Origin: Micropterix aruncella
Taxonomy: Eukaryota > Arthropoda > Insecta > Lepidoptera > Micropterigidae
Direction: 5' to 3'
DNA: 64,000 nt
NCBI GenBank assembly: GCA_944548615.1
Contig: OX155964.1
Coordinates: forward strand, 13,968,587-14,032,586
The number at the start of each line of letters is the position of its first letter. Positions within the stretch are counted from its first letter, which is position 1. This document shows, in pieces, positions 45,716 through 57,175 of this stretch. Made by a program: the position numbers and the translations under genes. The notes beneath the pieces were generated by a model. The model ran no database searches, was not told the origin of the DNA, and was given only the letters and a program-made list of their open reading frames with translations.

Positions 45716-47110
45716 ATCTTAAAAACTATTTTTTTTTTCATCTTAAAAACTAAAAAATTCTTCCCCGTAACGCTTGAAAATGATTAGTCAATAACGCCAT
45801 TTAAGCCAAATAAAGAAGAAGAGCTAAAATAGAGTACAAAAATAATTCACTAGCCAATTTACACATATATCTATAACAGTCATAAGCGCGATCAATATTG
45901 AAATTATCAAGATAAATATGTCTAGAAAGAAAAACTATAATAACATATTTATTTTTAATAATTAATGCATTAACAATAATATTTTTGAAAATCTTGATTC
46001 CCCGCAGATAACATGATGTTTTGCAAAACTTTTCTCTCATTAAACACATTTTATGTCATACATTTTAATAAGTCTTGACCTTTGCGCGGTTGTAGGTTAA
46101 GTGCATAACGTTCTTGTGGGCTCATCGTAAATTATCATTACAAAAAGCGGTGGCACCGATCTTATTTAATTTTTATTACCGCTAATCATGCTAAATTACG
46201 AATTTGTGGCTAATTTGTCAAGTTTTTTCTATGCTTTTTTAGTAATTTTATAATTTACTTACGCAGGTATTAGCGAGATGGGTGGCCTATTTGTTGCATT
46301 CATAAATATGGGCATGGGAATTCGTCTCTAGCTTTTTCATGGCTAATTTGAGCGTTGCGCTTGAGGGATGTATTAAGTCGGTCTAGGGCCGTTTTTTCAT
46401 GCAAGATTGCAAATTATTTTTTGACATCAGTGCTACGAAATCTTGAAAAATCGATAATTTAGCCGATAGTTAGCCTTAGTCTGTCTTGGAGTCAACACTT
46501 TGAAACATTCTGCGAGCATTTCAATCAACGCACAACAACAATATGACAAGCTTTTAGGATGACATTAGAAGTTAGAGTGACATTTCACAGTATAGAACAG
46601 TGTTGCCACATCAAAAAACAGATTTTACTTGCCAGTATGAAATATTTCGTTGTGTTCAGATTAATTTGCACAAGGGTGTTTATTAAGCTTGATATTTAAT
46701 TATTTCAATTTTTACCACCTCATTGAGCAAAACTTTAATTTATTCGAGTCTGGTTGTGAGTATGTGGTACATACTTATGATATAAGTATGTAGGTATAAT
46801 ACAGTTTGTAAGATTTTTACTATCGTATTGTGTCATACTTGCTTAGCAATTGACGGTAATTGTTTATACATACTTTTATAGTAGGGTAAATTTAAATTTT
46901 TAAAAAGGCTTTCTGACGATGCATTCATTTGTCGTTGCGTATGTCTTTGCTTCATACTTTGCTTATTATTGTAGTATATTTTACAGTCCTTAAAATGCTA
47001 TTATATTTTTTACACTCTTTATAGTAGTACACGAAAACTTTCATAATATACAGTTGCGGGCGTACGTTATACAGTAGTACGTTAACATCCTATAATATAC
47101 ATATACAAGC
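45716..47110. other. Nothing recognised
   Basis: AT-rich, one 82-codon minus ORF (45801-46049) without known family. Confidence 0.4.
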
Positions 47111-47117
47111 TGAAGGC

Positions 47118-47230
47118 TCGCCTGGGAGGTCGCCGGGGGTGCGGGGGCGGCGCGGTTGTCGGCACCGTCGTCTGCATACTGTAATACTGTGTGATTTCTC
47201 AATAAAGAATTGAATTGAATTGAATTGAAT
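47118..47230 (+). mobile_element. Retroposon 3' end with (TTGAA)n tail
   Basis: A GC-rich run (CGCCGGGGGTGCGGGGGCGG) is followed by a CAATAAAG signal and GAATTGAATTGAATTGAAT. It abuts the next LINE fragment. Confidence 0.5.
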
Positions 47231-47282
47231 ATACAACATCCTATAAGTCAGCTTGCACTGGTATTAACTTTTCGTCTCCGCA

Positions 47283-47888
47283 GCGGAATATGCCGCTCCA
47301 GTGTGAAGTGCATCAGCGAAGATGAACGTCGACACTGCTGTGGACGATGCTGCAATAATTGTTTCCGGCTGCCTCAAACCTACTCCCGTCGAAAAGCTTT
47401 ATCAGATCATCGGAACCGCTCCCCCTGCAATACGCCGTGATGTCCGGACTGATTCAGAACGCCTAAAGATTATAGATGACATACGACACCCACTGCTCGG
47501 ACAGGAGTCACATCACAATCGCCTCAAATCGCGAAAGTCTTTCATGAGCCGAACACATCCGCTCCATGGCAGTCAATCATCGAATCGCATAACTCAATGG
47601 AGGGTTTTACTTGGCGAGGATATTGAGGAACAGATAGCACCGGAGTCCCATCTCCGCTACACCACCTGGCGCAGTCTCAACATACTGAGGGTGGGTGTGA
47701 CAAGATGCCGAGCTAATCTCGTTCGCTGGGGCTACACAGAGAACCCGATATGCATACTTGGAACGCTGCAGTATGAAGACCACCTCCGATCCTGCCCACA
47801 ACTGTCAACCTCTATCAGACACCAGGGCCTACAAGAGGCAAACGATAAGGTCATCCAGGCCGCACATTTTTTGAGATACGTGTCCTAA
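47283..47888 (+). pseudogene. Jockey-like LINE ORF2 C-terminal fragment
   Basis: The frame opens with AEYAAPV, a TGA, then SASAKMNVDTAVDD. From the ATG at 47322 it stays open for 188 codons to a TAA at 47886-47888. Recognisable C-terminal features of non-LTR polymerases are IVSGCLKPTPVEKLY, IRHPL, LNILRVGVTRCRANLVRWGY and an eroded zinc-knuckle region (ICILGTLQYEDHLRSCP). The TAA is probably the original end of the ORF. The single in-frame stop near the start and the missing RT core show that this is a 5'-truncated relic. Since 188 codons stay open, it is younger than most fossils here. Confidence 0.85.
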
Positions 47889-48485
47889 ATTGGCCCGGAC
47901 GCTTACGAACGAACGAATAGTTGACCAATGATTCGCTTTTGTTTTTCTGCCCCAGACAATTTGTTTTTAGGTCTATAGCATTTGTCGTAGTCCAATGTAT
48001 TATCACGTTGAGTATGTTTGTGATATTTTCGAAGATTAGTTCGTGCCTCTTTTACGACTACGTGTTATTACCATTCTAGATAATTGTCATGTAGTATGTA
48101 TACGTGTCCATTATTGTATACGTGTATTGTATACATGTTCATTTATGAAGCTTGCGATATATTTATTAGTCATGTCATTATGTTTTAAATATATTGTTGT
48201 GGTTTCTAGCCTATTGGAGTTATTAAATGTCAAATATTCCATTTCGTCTTTGTGTTGGTCATATAGTTTCATATCTATCAAACACTTATGTATTATATAA
48301 AAAAGATAATGGATCCAGGTTTTCGGTAGTTTGCAGTTGGTACAGATCGTTAATGTATGTATTGGGTCCTTATATATGAAGTGACTGTTCTATAATGAAA
48401 ATTTAGGGCAAAAAAATTGTATGAAGAATATATATTTAATTAATAAAAATATTGACCCCTATGCAGATTTGTCATGTTAATGGGA
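47889..48485. other. Nothing recognised
   Basis: T-rich sequence downstream of the LINE fragment. Part may be its 3' UTR (GAACGAACGAATAG follows the stop). Confidence 0.4.
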
Positions 48486-48489
48486 ATTG

Positions 48490-49070
48490 CTTATTTCCTC
48501 TGCCATAGAACTCTCGTGGACAGGAACCAATTAATGCATTGAAGGCGTTTTTCACCGACTGTTCAAAGTTGATTTTTCTCCTTGTAAAAAGTTATCCAAA
48601 TTCTGAAAAAAATTAAATCTCTATTGGAGCAAAGTCTGGCAACTTTGCGTCTGTTTGCAGTGAAATCTGGGGTTGTACGTTGTCATGCAGAAGCAGTGAC
48701 GATGAGCGAATGACCGGGTTCAGTTATTTAATCACGAGTTTCTCCATCAATGTTGCAGTTCTTAACAGTACACATTTACGGTAACTGTATAGCCAGACTG
48801 CAAAAAGCTGTAAGAAAAAACAGCGGCACAGGATCTCATATTTGAAAATAAAGCAAATTTTCAACTTTACCATGGTTGAACAGACGAAAATATTTGAGCA
48901 AAAACAAACGACGGAGACAAATAAACAGCTGATTCTTAAAAAAGGATAACATGGCCTTAAATTAAAATTTATTTCATTTGAAATTCCAACTCAAACCCAA
49001 ATTATCCAAGTTCAAAGTGGCCAGTGTGAAAAAACAGCAATTACATAGGTAAGGACCCAATATATTTGAA
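48490..49070 (-). pseudogene. mariner-like transposase fossil, copy 2
   Basis: Matches 31990-32640 nearly throughout: ACTCTCGTGGACAGGAACCA, GTTATCCAAATTCTGAAAAA, GTTGTCATGCAG, AACTGTATAGCCAGACTGCA and CAGCAATTACATAGGTA. About 50 bases between the second and third catalytic blocks are deleted (the AGTACGGTGGGTGACCAAG region of copy 1), removing GHPPYLPD-type residues. Both copies share the same non-coding segment beyond the transposase, so they come from one already defective source or one family (inference). Confidence 0.8.
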
Positions 49071-51110
49071 ATAGTATTTATCCCATTGTTTATGTTTCCC
49101 ACTATCTTAAAAAATGTTATGTATCCCACTATCTTAAAAAACTCCATAAGTACTGTTCTTCGTTAAATCTTTTCAGTCATGTAGCAACTTTTAAACCAGA
49201 CGTTTTGTTTCCTCCCTTTCGTCAATTCCAATATTTGTTTTTTTCAACACTTCATGCGTCACAGTGATGATGATGATGTAATGAAGGATATCCGACCACA
49301 CGGCTACCCGCACTTAGTCCTAATTTTAGGGCCATTGAGGCTCTTCCCCACCTTTATAAATATTGGCCCATAGTCAATATTATAGATCCTGGAACCAACT
49401 CACCTGGAAAACTAATCGTAGAATACACGACGAACTGAAGCAGCACACCTTAGCCATTGCAGCCTAATAATTATGTCCATTATTTTCTCTCTTCATACAG
49501 CCAAAGTTCGGCATGTACATATTATAGTTGGGGAGCCAGCGACAAAAAAGTGTAAGAATTTTGTAAAAGCTGATACTTTTAGATCAGACAGTATTTTGAC
49601 CATAGAATGCTGGGGTAGAGTCAGCAGGTCAGACTCTGGGACACCTGGCGCTGGCGTACTAGGAAAGATGCAATTTCAGTTAGTACCCCCATAAAGTGTT
49701 TTGGAAAAGCTGAAATTCATCAGCAGACAGTGGATGCAATAAAGAACTAGAAACAAATAGTCAGACTGCTTAACAATATAAAGCGTGGCGACAGCATTAC
49801 TCCATACATGTCACAAAAATGAAGTCCTTGCAAATACGCCGGTACGTATTTGTTGGTAACTATTACGCATCGATCTAGTGTTCCGCGCAATCTAACCGCA
49901 AATCTTACATCATTCCAATCTAAAGCGCAAACCGGCGCAAAACTGAAAAATATGGTTTTGATAAAAACGCGTTTTAAGTTTTTTTTACAGAAAAGTAGTA
50001 AGTTTTTACACGTATAGCAACCTGAGACTATCCGCTATTCCAGAAGTAAAAGATTCATGAATAGATTTAAACTCGAAGTTAAAAATAAGTAAGGTAAACT
50101 TGTTTTTTTTTGCCGTCTAAACCAGGCTCCCCTTAATGGCTCTTTTTGCTTACATCGTGCTTGTTTCTCTTGTTATTTTTACACCACCGTTGTTTTAGTC
50201 ACTCCTTGGTTCTGCTTCACAAGATGGTCCTCGTGTATCCGTCTGCCAGTGGCGAAGTGGGTTCCGGTCCTATTGTTGGATTTGTAGATCCCTGCCTTCC
50301 AAATCTATTTGCGTCTTCATTACCTCTCTCTCTCTCCGCTGTTTTCCTTCTCCCATATGGGATACATTCTGTTTTTATGTGATGTCTTTGCAAGTACGTC
50401 ATGGGATTTTTTAAGACGACATGAGACCTCAGAAAAATATCCGAAATATCCGAACACGCAAAGAAATAGGCGGGGTTAATTTTGAAGGGTTCGACTATTA
50501 AATTCAGCATTGACGAAGCGTCAGGCACGATTCCACGTCCGCTCGCGCCGGCGACCAGACGCATACTAAACTTTCTATCGCAGCGGGCACAAAATAACTA
50601 TCTTTGCGCAGTGGTGGTATAGGAGTGTTAATGGCATAGCATATTTAGCATAACTCTCAGAGCACTCTCACGTTTTAATTGATTGTAATTAATTTAGAGC
50701 CTAAATAAAAAATGTGGCTAGGCGCGACGCTAGAAAATTAACCAGTCAATTTATTGAAATTAAAATAAAATACACTCACTGCTTACATTGTAGGAGTAAT
50801 CGCGCCTGAAAGTTTTCGAAATCAGTTTAAAGCCTTAATGCCCAAGGCAATAAGCAACTTTTTTGAGTCCAAATTATAAATTGGCTGCTTATCGAGGGAT
50901 TCGCTTAGAAACTTTTTTAAGTTAAAGCTTATATTTTTCAAAAAAATCATAAAACTAAAATTCTTCAGATATGGTCGTTCCCGAGTATCATATCACCTTA
51001 ATTAGATGTCTGCCTGCACTTCTTGAGTGCTAGAAGCACCGATCTGCGGTCTATTATATATGCACATGTATGTCCCTGCCCGTAAATTGTCTTCTTTCTA
51101 TTTAGTCCTG
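49071..51110. other. Unassigned
   Basis: No recognised element. A 115-codon minus ORF (50217-50564) overlaps a 78-codon plus ORF, and neither shows a known domain. A CT run lies near 50325. Confidence 0.35.
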
Positions 51111-51118
51111 CAGCATTA

Positions 51119-51343
51119 TTACACCAACGGTTTTCGCTTAGAAAATCGAATTGAACTTTCCATGTTTAGTCCAAGGGATTCTGAATATACCCCAACACTA
51201 CCCCTTCGTTTGTGTTTGAACCATCGCTCGGTGTAAATACTTCTTTTTACGAATGCCTCTGCAATAACAAGATCGTCACCCTCAGGTCTTATTGTATAAC
51301 CGTTCCTCAAATTATACTCGGGCAGCATTTTGTCTATATCCAT
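51119..51343 (-). CDS. Unidentified 74-codon ORF
   Basis: The frame starts MDIDKMLPEYNLRNGYTIRP and continues DDLVIAEAFVKRSIYTERW to SIRFSKRKPLV and a double stop (TAA TAA). Composition, charge distribution and the lack of shadow repeats make it look more protein-like than other short ORFs here. No signal peptide, membrane segment or known motif is visible. It could be a decayed exon or a piece of an unknown transposon protein. Chance cannot be excluded. Confidence 0.3.
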   Translation of the reverse strand: MDIDKMLPEYNLRNGYTIRPEGDDLVIAEAFVKRSIYTERWFKHKRRGSVGVYSESLGLNMESSIRFSKRKPLV

Positions 51344-51674
51344 CTCTTATTTCCAGATAGGTATTTCATCATTTATAGAACTGCATCGAGGTTTGTCATT
51401 TTGATACAGCCGTATTAATATCCCCAAATATACATCAATCAGGGCCAATAACCCTGGATCTTGAATTCATAAAATGCGCAGTGTACCAGATGCGGACGTC
51501 CTTGTTCCGTCTCGTACAGCTTTGCTTCTGTCCAACGAACATCGCTATAATTTTATTATCATTTTAATTGATTACAGTAAAACAGATGAGCCAAACTGTC
51601 AGAACTTGAATGCGAGTGGCTGAGATGGTCGTTCGGTCACATTGCACGCGTTGATTCTAGAGAAATACGTTGTG

Positions 51675-53098
51675 TGCTGTCATCTCTATATATACAGGTG
51701 TCCTTGTAAGCACCGGCATACTTTTAGAGGTAATTTTTTTTCCTGAAAACCAAGTTATTGAAAATTAGGAGACTTTGTTATACAGATTATTATTATACAA
51801 TACATAAAATAATTGAGTTGAAAGTCACCTATTACTTTTTTGATTAAGGCCTTCGTTACTGAGAAAAAAACTGAACTTACGCTTCTCCACTTTCTACTTT
51901 TTAATTTGAGCATAGAACATCGATAACTAATGGTGTTTTACAACAATACATTTTATATAACAGTACAGGTATAATAAGTTGCTCACTATGTTGGATAGCA
52001 AGGTTAATATATATCCATAATCTGTATAGGGGAATAAAATTATGGTATTGTTGGCTTAGACGGACGTGTTCACAAATGGATGGTAGTTATAAATGGGAAA
52101 TAGTATGAAATCAATGGCAATAGTGATAAAATACTACATATGAAAGCGTTTATGGATCATCTCAAACGCATTCAATGTATCCGTATCCTCAATGCACTCA
52201 TCGTTCCGCTGTAATCGACGTCAGAATTGCACACAATAAAAACTTATTTTTCAACCGAAACAGCCTGCGTTGTTATTTAAAGCTCACAGTTTACAGGATT
52301 ACAGTTGAAAGTCGATTTGCTAACGGCTGAAACTACTTTTGATAAATATTCGTACTTAAAGTTCAGCGTTTTGTGCTGTCATCTCTACAAATACAGGATG
52401 TCCTAGTAAGACCGGCATCCTTTCAGGGTATGAATCTGTACATGAATCTGTACTAAACAATGAAATTATTTTTCATAACTTTTATTCCTGAAAACCAAGT
52501 CTTTAGAAATTAGGAGACTATGTTTTACAGAATATTATTCTACATAAAAAATTGAGTTGAAAGGCCTTTGTTACCAAGAAAAAATCTGAACATTATCGCT
52601 TCTCTATTTTCTATTTCTTAATTTGAACATGTAACAACGATAACAATGGTGTTTTACAACAATACTTTTTATACAACAGTACAGGTATAATAATTTGCTC
52701 ACTATGTTGGATAGCAAGGTTTATTTATATATATCTAGAATCTACATAAGAGAATAAAATTATGGTAATGATGGTTTAGACGAATATGTTTTAAACCGCA
52801 TGGTAGTTTTAAAATAGAAATAGTATGCAACCACTGGTAATAGTGATAATATACGACGTATGAAAACGTTATTGATCATCTCGTAGGCATTCAATGTATC
52901 CGTATCCTCAATGCACTCATCGTTCCGCTGTAATCGACGTCAGAAGCGCACACAATAAAAGCTTATTTTTCAACCGAAGCATCCTGCGTGTTTATTTATC
53001 ATTTTGCGTCAATGAAAGCTCACAGTTTACAGGATTACAGTCGAAGGTCGATTTGCTAACGTCTGAAACTATTTTCGATAAATCTTCGTATTTAAAAT
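51675..53098. repeat. Diverged tandem duplication, unit about 0.7 kb
   Basis: Unit 1 (51675-52370) and unit 2 (52371-53098) align end to end. Both start GTGCTGTCATCTCTA, and shared blocks include CCTGAAAACCAAGT, ACTATGTTGGATAGCAAGGT, ATTCAATGTATCCGTATCCT and GCTGTAATCGACGTCAGAA. Unit 2 carries small insertions (near 52436 and 52996). It has no conserved ORF. Confidence 0.9.
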
Positions 53099-53334
53099 AA
53101 GCAAGTATTATGCTGAAGTAAACAGTGCACGCGATTCCATTAGCTTAGACACGTGCCTTGCCGTAGACTAGACATTCAGTCTTACTTCCTAGATTAAAGC
53201 TCAAGCTTATTTCGACGCAATTTTTCCTTTTCGTAACGTTTGTATAGTTTAATAATATTGACGCTGTTTCATTATATTGAGTGCCGTCTTCTATAACAGG
53301 AGATCGGCAACCAATCAACACAGGTATGCATACG

Positions 53335-53545
53335 CTTCATTTATTCAATTCATTCATTCACATGAATGAATAAATGAACTATTCATATGAATGAATAATA
53401 AATAAAATTTATGAAAAATTAATGAAAGAATGGTGAAAAAATGGTGAAATAAGAATGGTGAAAAAATGGTGAAATAATGAATGAAAGAATAATGTATGGA
53501 AATGAATTATTCATATGAATGAATAAATGAATGAAATAATGAATG
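53335..53545. repeat. GAATGA/ATGGTGAA low-complexity array
   Basis: Contains AATGGTGAAAAAATGGTGAA twice, many ATGAATGA units, and the palindrome TTCATATGAA at both ends. Confidence 0.8.
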
Positions 53546-53965
53546 ATCATTGAATTTCCTGTCTATATGTCACCGTCGTTCAGCTGGAAATTTGGCATAG
53601 TTATGGAACATGGTTGCCCGCTAGAAGTCAAACGTGAAAACATACACATACAATGTATCGTCTTATTAAAGTGGAATAATGGAAGTCGATTTATTTCCCC
53701 ATTCAGTTGATTTGGGTATTATTTAAAAGTGCTTATATTACTGATTTTTTAAAAATACTAAAAGTTGTTTTTTTCACATTTCCATAACAATTCCTTAAAA
53801 ATGTATGCGAAAAATGCACCCGAATTTAGTGTTTGAAATGACAATTAGAGGTCGATAACCAATAACCTTTATATCTCGGAAACGGTATGAAAATTTTGTC
53901 AAAAATGCCACCTTTGCTTTCTTTCTTTGTAGGCTGAGGTTAATATATTATATTTTTAAATGTTT
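53546..53965. other. Nothing recognised
   Basis: No feature seen. Confidence 0.4.
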
Positions 53966-53971
53966 GCTTAT

Positions 53972-54380
53972 AGAAGCTAGATAGATGGATAGATAGATAG
54001 AAATTTTCTTTGTGCACATTCGAAGAAAAGAATAGAAACATAGAACAGGCGGGCTTATTGCCTAAAGTACAATATCGCGACACTACGCAGTTGTGTAACA
54101 TAGCATGATGTGCTAGCGTACGACTTGATCTCCAGACCGTCATGCCGCTAATGTCGTAAATACGCAGATACAAATAACATTTATTCAGATGCAAGCAAGC
54201 AGGCGAATGGTTGGGACTTTTCAATTTAAACTCAATTACTTCTTCGATGAAACTTCTCTTTGATTTATTTTTACTTGAACCTGCGGCGATTTCCTCCAAT
54301 GGCAACTTTATTGATTGGACTGAAGCCGTTGAAGCTTTTCCAATATTAAAAGCATACTTTGACGCTGAAATGCTGAACAT
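53972..54380 (-). mobile_element. Retroposon 3' end with (TATC)n tail
   Basis: On the minus strand, a 146-codon ORF (54380-53940) runs into TATTG-TACTTTAGG-CAATA, AAGCCCGCCTGTTCTATG and a (CTAT)n tail at about 53977-54000. The tail is the shared LINE/SINE 3' module. The upstream peptide (SKNKSKRSFIEEVIEFKLK region) is not recognised and could be host or element sequence. Confidence 0.55.
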
Positions 54381-54399
54381 CTAGATACTTATTTAATTC

Positions 54400-55240
54400 A
54401 ATTTAAATTAATTTAAGCAATTCACAAAAATATTAGAAATCACAACTAAGAAACATCAATAAAATACCATTTAACTTAAAACACAGCAAGAAATTACACT
54501 TAATGACTATTAAATGATGCCCTCTGTCAGATGTCGCCCAACTAAATAAAGCTTGTGCTTGTGCGGATATTCCATAAATATAGTGTCGTTAAATACGTAG
54601 AAAAAACTACATGTAGATACGTTAAAAATCATTTTATATTTTATTATTAAAATGTTAATGAAAAAAAAATAAATGGCTACGTGTATTTTTTTTAATTCAC
54701 TGCCAAAGGTGAAATAAAAAAAAACCAGTACAGACGTGATAAAGTTAAAATAATAAATAAAAAGCCTTTATAATTACTAAAAATAAGAGGGAGGTGAAAA
54801 TAGTCATAGTTATATAAATAGTCATAAAATAATCACAATGTCAGAAATTCATATAAGTAAAAAATGTTAAAAATTAAGAAAAGGTAAAAAAAGGCAACGG
54901 CATAAAGGTAATTAAAATTATTATACATAGTCATAAAAAGTCATCATAAACACAGTCATCATAAACACAATAGTAATAAAAATATATATAAATCATATAA
55001 TAACATATTTAATCAATTATAAAATATTAAAAAAAAATAAAGCACGCGGTAAAAAGAAATAGAGGGTTTGTACTACTTCTTACAACTTGATATCTACGAC
55101 GAGCGTCTGAATCACTATAATATGACCGATGATATGACTATGTTATCACTATGCTATGACTAGTAAATGCAATTTTGCAACAAAATCTTTAATCTTGGTA
55201 TATGCAAAATGTTAAAGGTCTAATCTCCCAAGATCTAGGT
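54400..55240. other. Very AT-rich stretch
   Basis: A/T-dominated with AAAAATA-type runs. No gene seen. Confidence 0.5.
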
Positions 55241-55243
55241 ATC

Positions 55244-55294
55244 CAGTTTATCACGCGTTTATTCAGTTTATCACGCCAAACCAGTTTATCACGC
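55244..55294. repeat. Triplicated 13-mer CAGTTTATCACGC
   Basis: Present at 55244, 55264 and 55282. Its exact complement GCGTGATAAACTG lies at 55601-55613, right behind the SINE. Confidence 0.95.
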
Positions 55295-55299
55295 GTATG

Positions 55300-55592
55300 T
55301 TTGTTCGTTTGTTTGTTTGTTTATACTCTTTATTGGGAAAATGTCACAATGGGCGGGTTTATTGTCATATGATAATATCTCTTACAACCAACCCTACTAT
55401 GACGTGTTTTATGTATGTGTGTGTGTAACATGTCTGTAAGTGTGTGTCTTGTTATTGCATTCGATCGACAGAATTGAAAATGCAATTCCCTTAATTTGAT
55501 CCCAACCGAAAATGGTGACCCAGCCGGGAATCGAACCCTGGACCTTACAATTTAAGATCAGGCGACCTAAACACTATGCCACCGGGCCGTGT
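55300..55592 (-). mobile_element. tRNA-derived SINE, copy 2
   Basis: Minus-strand head: CGGTGGCATAGTG-like A box and GGTTCGATTCC B box. The 3' module has ATTATCATATGACAAT (55361-55376), AAACCCGCCCATTGTGACA, an AATAAAGAGTA-like block and (CAAA)n. It is about 290 bp and close to full length. Both tRNA-like promoter boxes are intact, so it could still be a Pol III template. Confidence 0.9.
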
Positions 55593-55685
55593 GTCAAACT
55601 GCGTGATAAACTGACATTGCTGTCTTTTGGTCAGTGGCATCTTTTAAGACTTGTAGAGCCAACTAGAACTTATTTTGCAGGTAAT

Positions 55686-56125
55686 TTATGCGAGCTTTGC
55701 AATTATGTTGCTATCATTATTAATACCGAACAGTGAGGAATCTTTAACATCTTCTATATTATGGCCATTGTGACTTGCTAAAAGGGGAATATGTAGATTC
55801 TTTCTGGTGCGGGTAGTGTTGCATATATTTGGTTTTCTTAAAGTTTTATTTCGAAATTGTGATATATCGTATTTCTGTTTGTATGACTTAATGAATGATG
55901 TTGTATAAGGAAACGGTAAAGTGTAAATTCGCGTCCAGCATGTACTCGCACCTACACCTACTACTAACGGAAACAGCGAGTCATTTGGCTCAAATCTCAA
56001 CCGTGACACGAGCAAACGCGCAAATCTCGCTGGAACTGGTGCAAGACGCGTACGCTAAGTACTTCCTGCGTGGAATTACCACAGCCGACACATACGGAGA
56101 TTCGCTTTATTTACAGGTCATCTAA
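55686..56125. other. Coding-like island, both strands open
   Basis: Plus strand: from about 55935 to a TAA at 56123-56125 the frame includes TETASHLAQISTVTRANAQI, then LVQDAYAKYFLRGITTAD. Minus strand: a 109-codon frame (56015-55686) includes KTLRKPNICNTTRTRKN. The plus frame uses all four third-position bases, unlike the AT-rich surroundings. A second coding-like piece follows on the plus strand at 56327-56410 (NSLLQLDIQAIKDIAVYRN). No family recognised; exons of an unknown gene or transposon debris. Confidence 0.25.
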
Positions 56126-56789
56126 CCTGTCAGAAACCTAACACTGGTAATTTACAAGAAGACTAGTGGGACGAGGAGGTCCCTCAAAAGTTCTCATACA
56201 ATTTTGAAGTTATACTTACTCGTAACCATGATGCTGTTTCTACCCGTAGGATCATTACAAAATCCCCACAGTTATTTTGACTGAGAAGCATATGGTATTT
56301 GTAGATTGTAAAACTACGACTCTACTATGAACAGTTTACTCCAGCTAGACATACAGGCCATAAAGGACATCGCAGTTTACCGCAATCCAAACCATCCGCT
56401 AGGATACATTTATTTATTTAAAATAAAAATAATAAGATACATAAACAAGATAAAAGATAGGAAACGTTTTTGTCTTTCTCGCAAAAATGGACGAAACGTT
56501 GTACAGTATTCCGAGCTGATTGTGAACTGAACCTAAATACATTTTCAATTATAAAGTATCCTAAACGCTATCGAAAAAATACCAGGTGTAAGGGTATGCA
56601 GAAAGCGTCACATGGTAATCAAGGGGTCCATCAATAACGAACACTAATGGAGATATACTCGTACTTACCAACTGGGAAACAGTTACTATGTGATCCCCGC
56701 CCCAAAAAGTAGATTAAGACCCAATACTGTCTTTTGAATACTGTATATCTTCTTTTAAATACTATTTATTAAAAAAATATCCATTTGTA

Positions 56790-57175
56790 CATCAATTTTA
56801 TTTATTATGATTATGGTTAACAATTTTATATTTCAAATTCTACTTTGATTGTCCAGCTTATAAGGATTAATAATACATAGTAGTGTAGGTATACATTCTT
56901 TTAATTTTATTATGTTCTTTTCTTTACTTAGTTTTTATATGGGTTAAAACATTATATTTACAGAAATGTTACTGTTTGCACAGCACAATATTTACAAAAC
57001 AGACTATAGCCTACTTAGGTGAAATTATCATAGAATCACTGGGAACAGCTTTGGACATTTCATGTTATCAGTTTTTTCTTACTGGATTGTTATCTATGGC
57101 ATTTTAATAGTACATGATGTCTAATTTACTGTAGAATATTGAGATTTACAAATAAATTTCATTTAATTTAATGAA
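56790..57175 (+). mobile_element. LINE-like 3' fragment F, copy 2
   Basis: Counterpart of 32690-33095, ending TTTACAAATAAATTTCATTT. It lacks the 80-bp nested piece of copy 1. Confidence 0.6.

Noticed and set aside
50217..50564. A 115-codon minus ORF
   Set aside because: No recognisable domain, an overlapping open plus frame and a low-complexity stretch; too weak to call.
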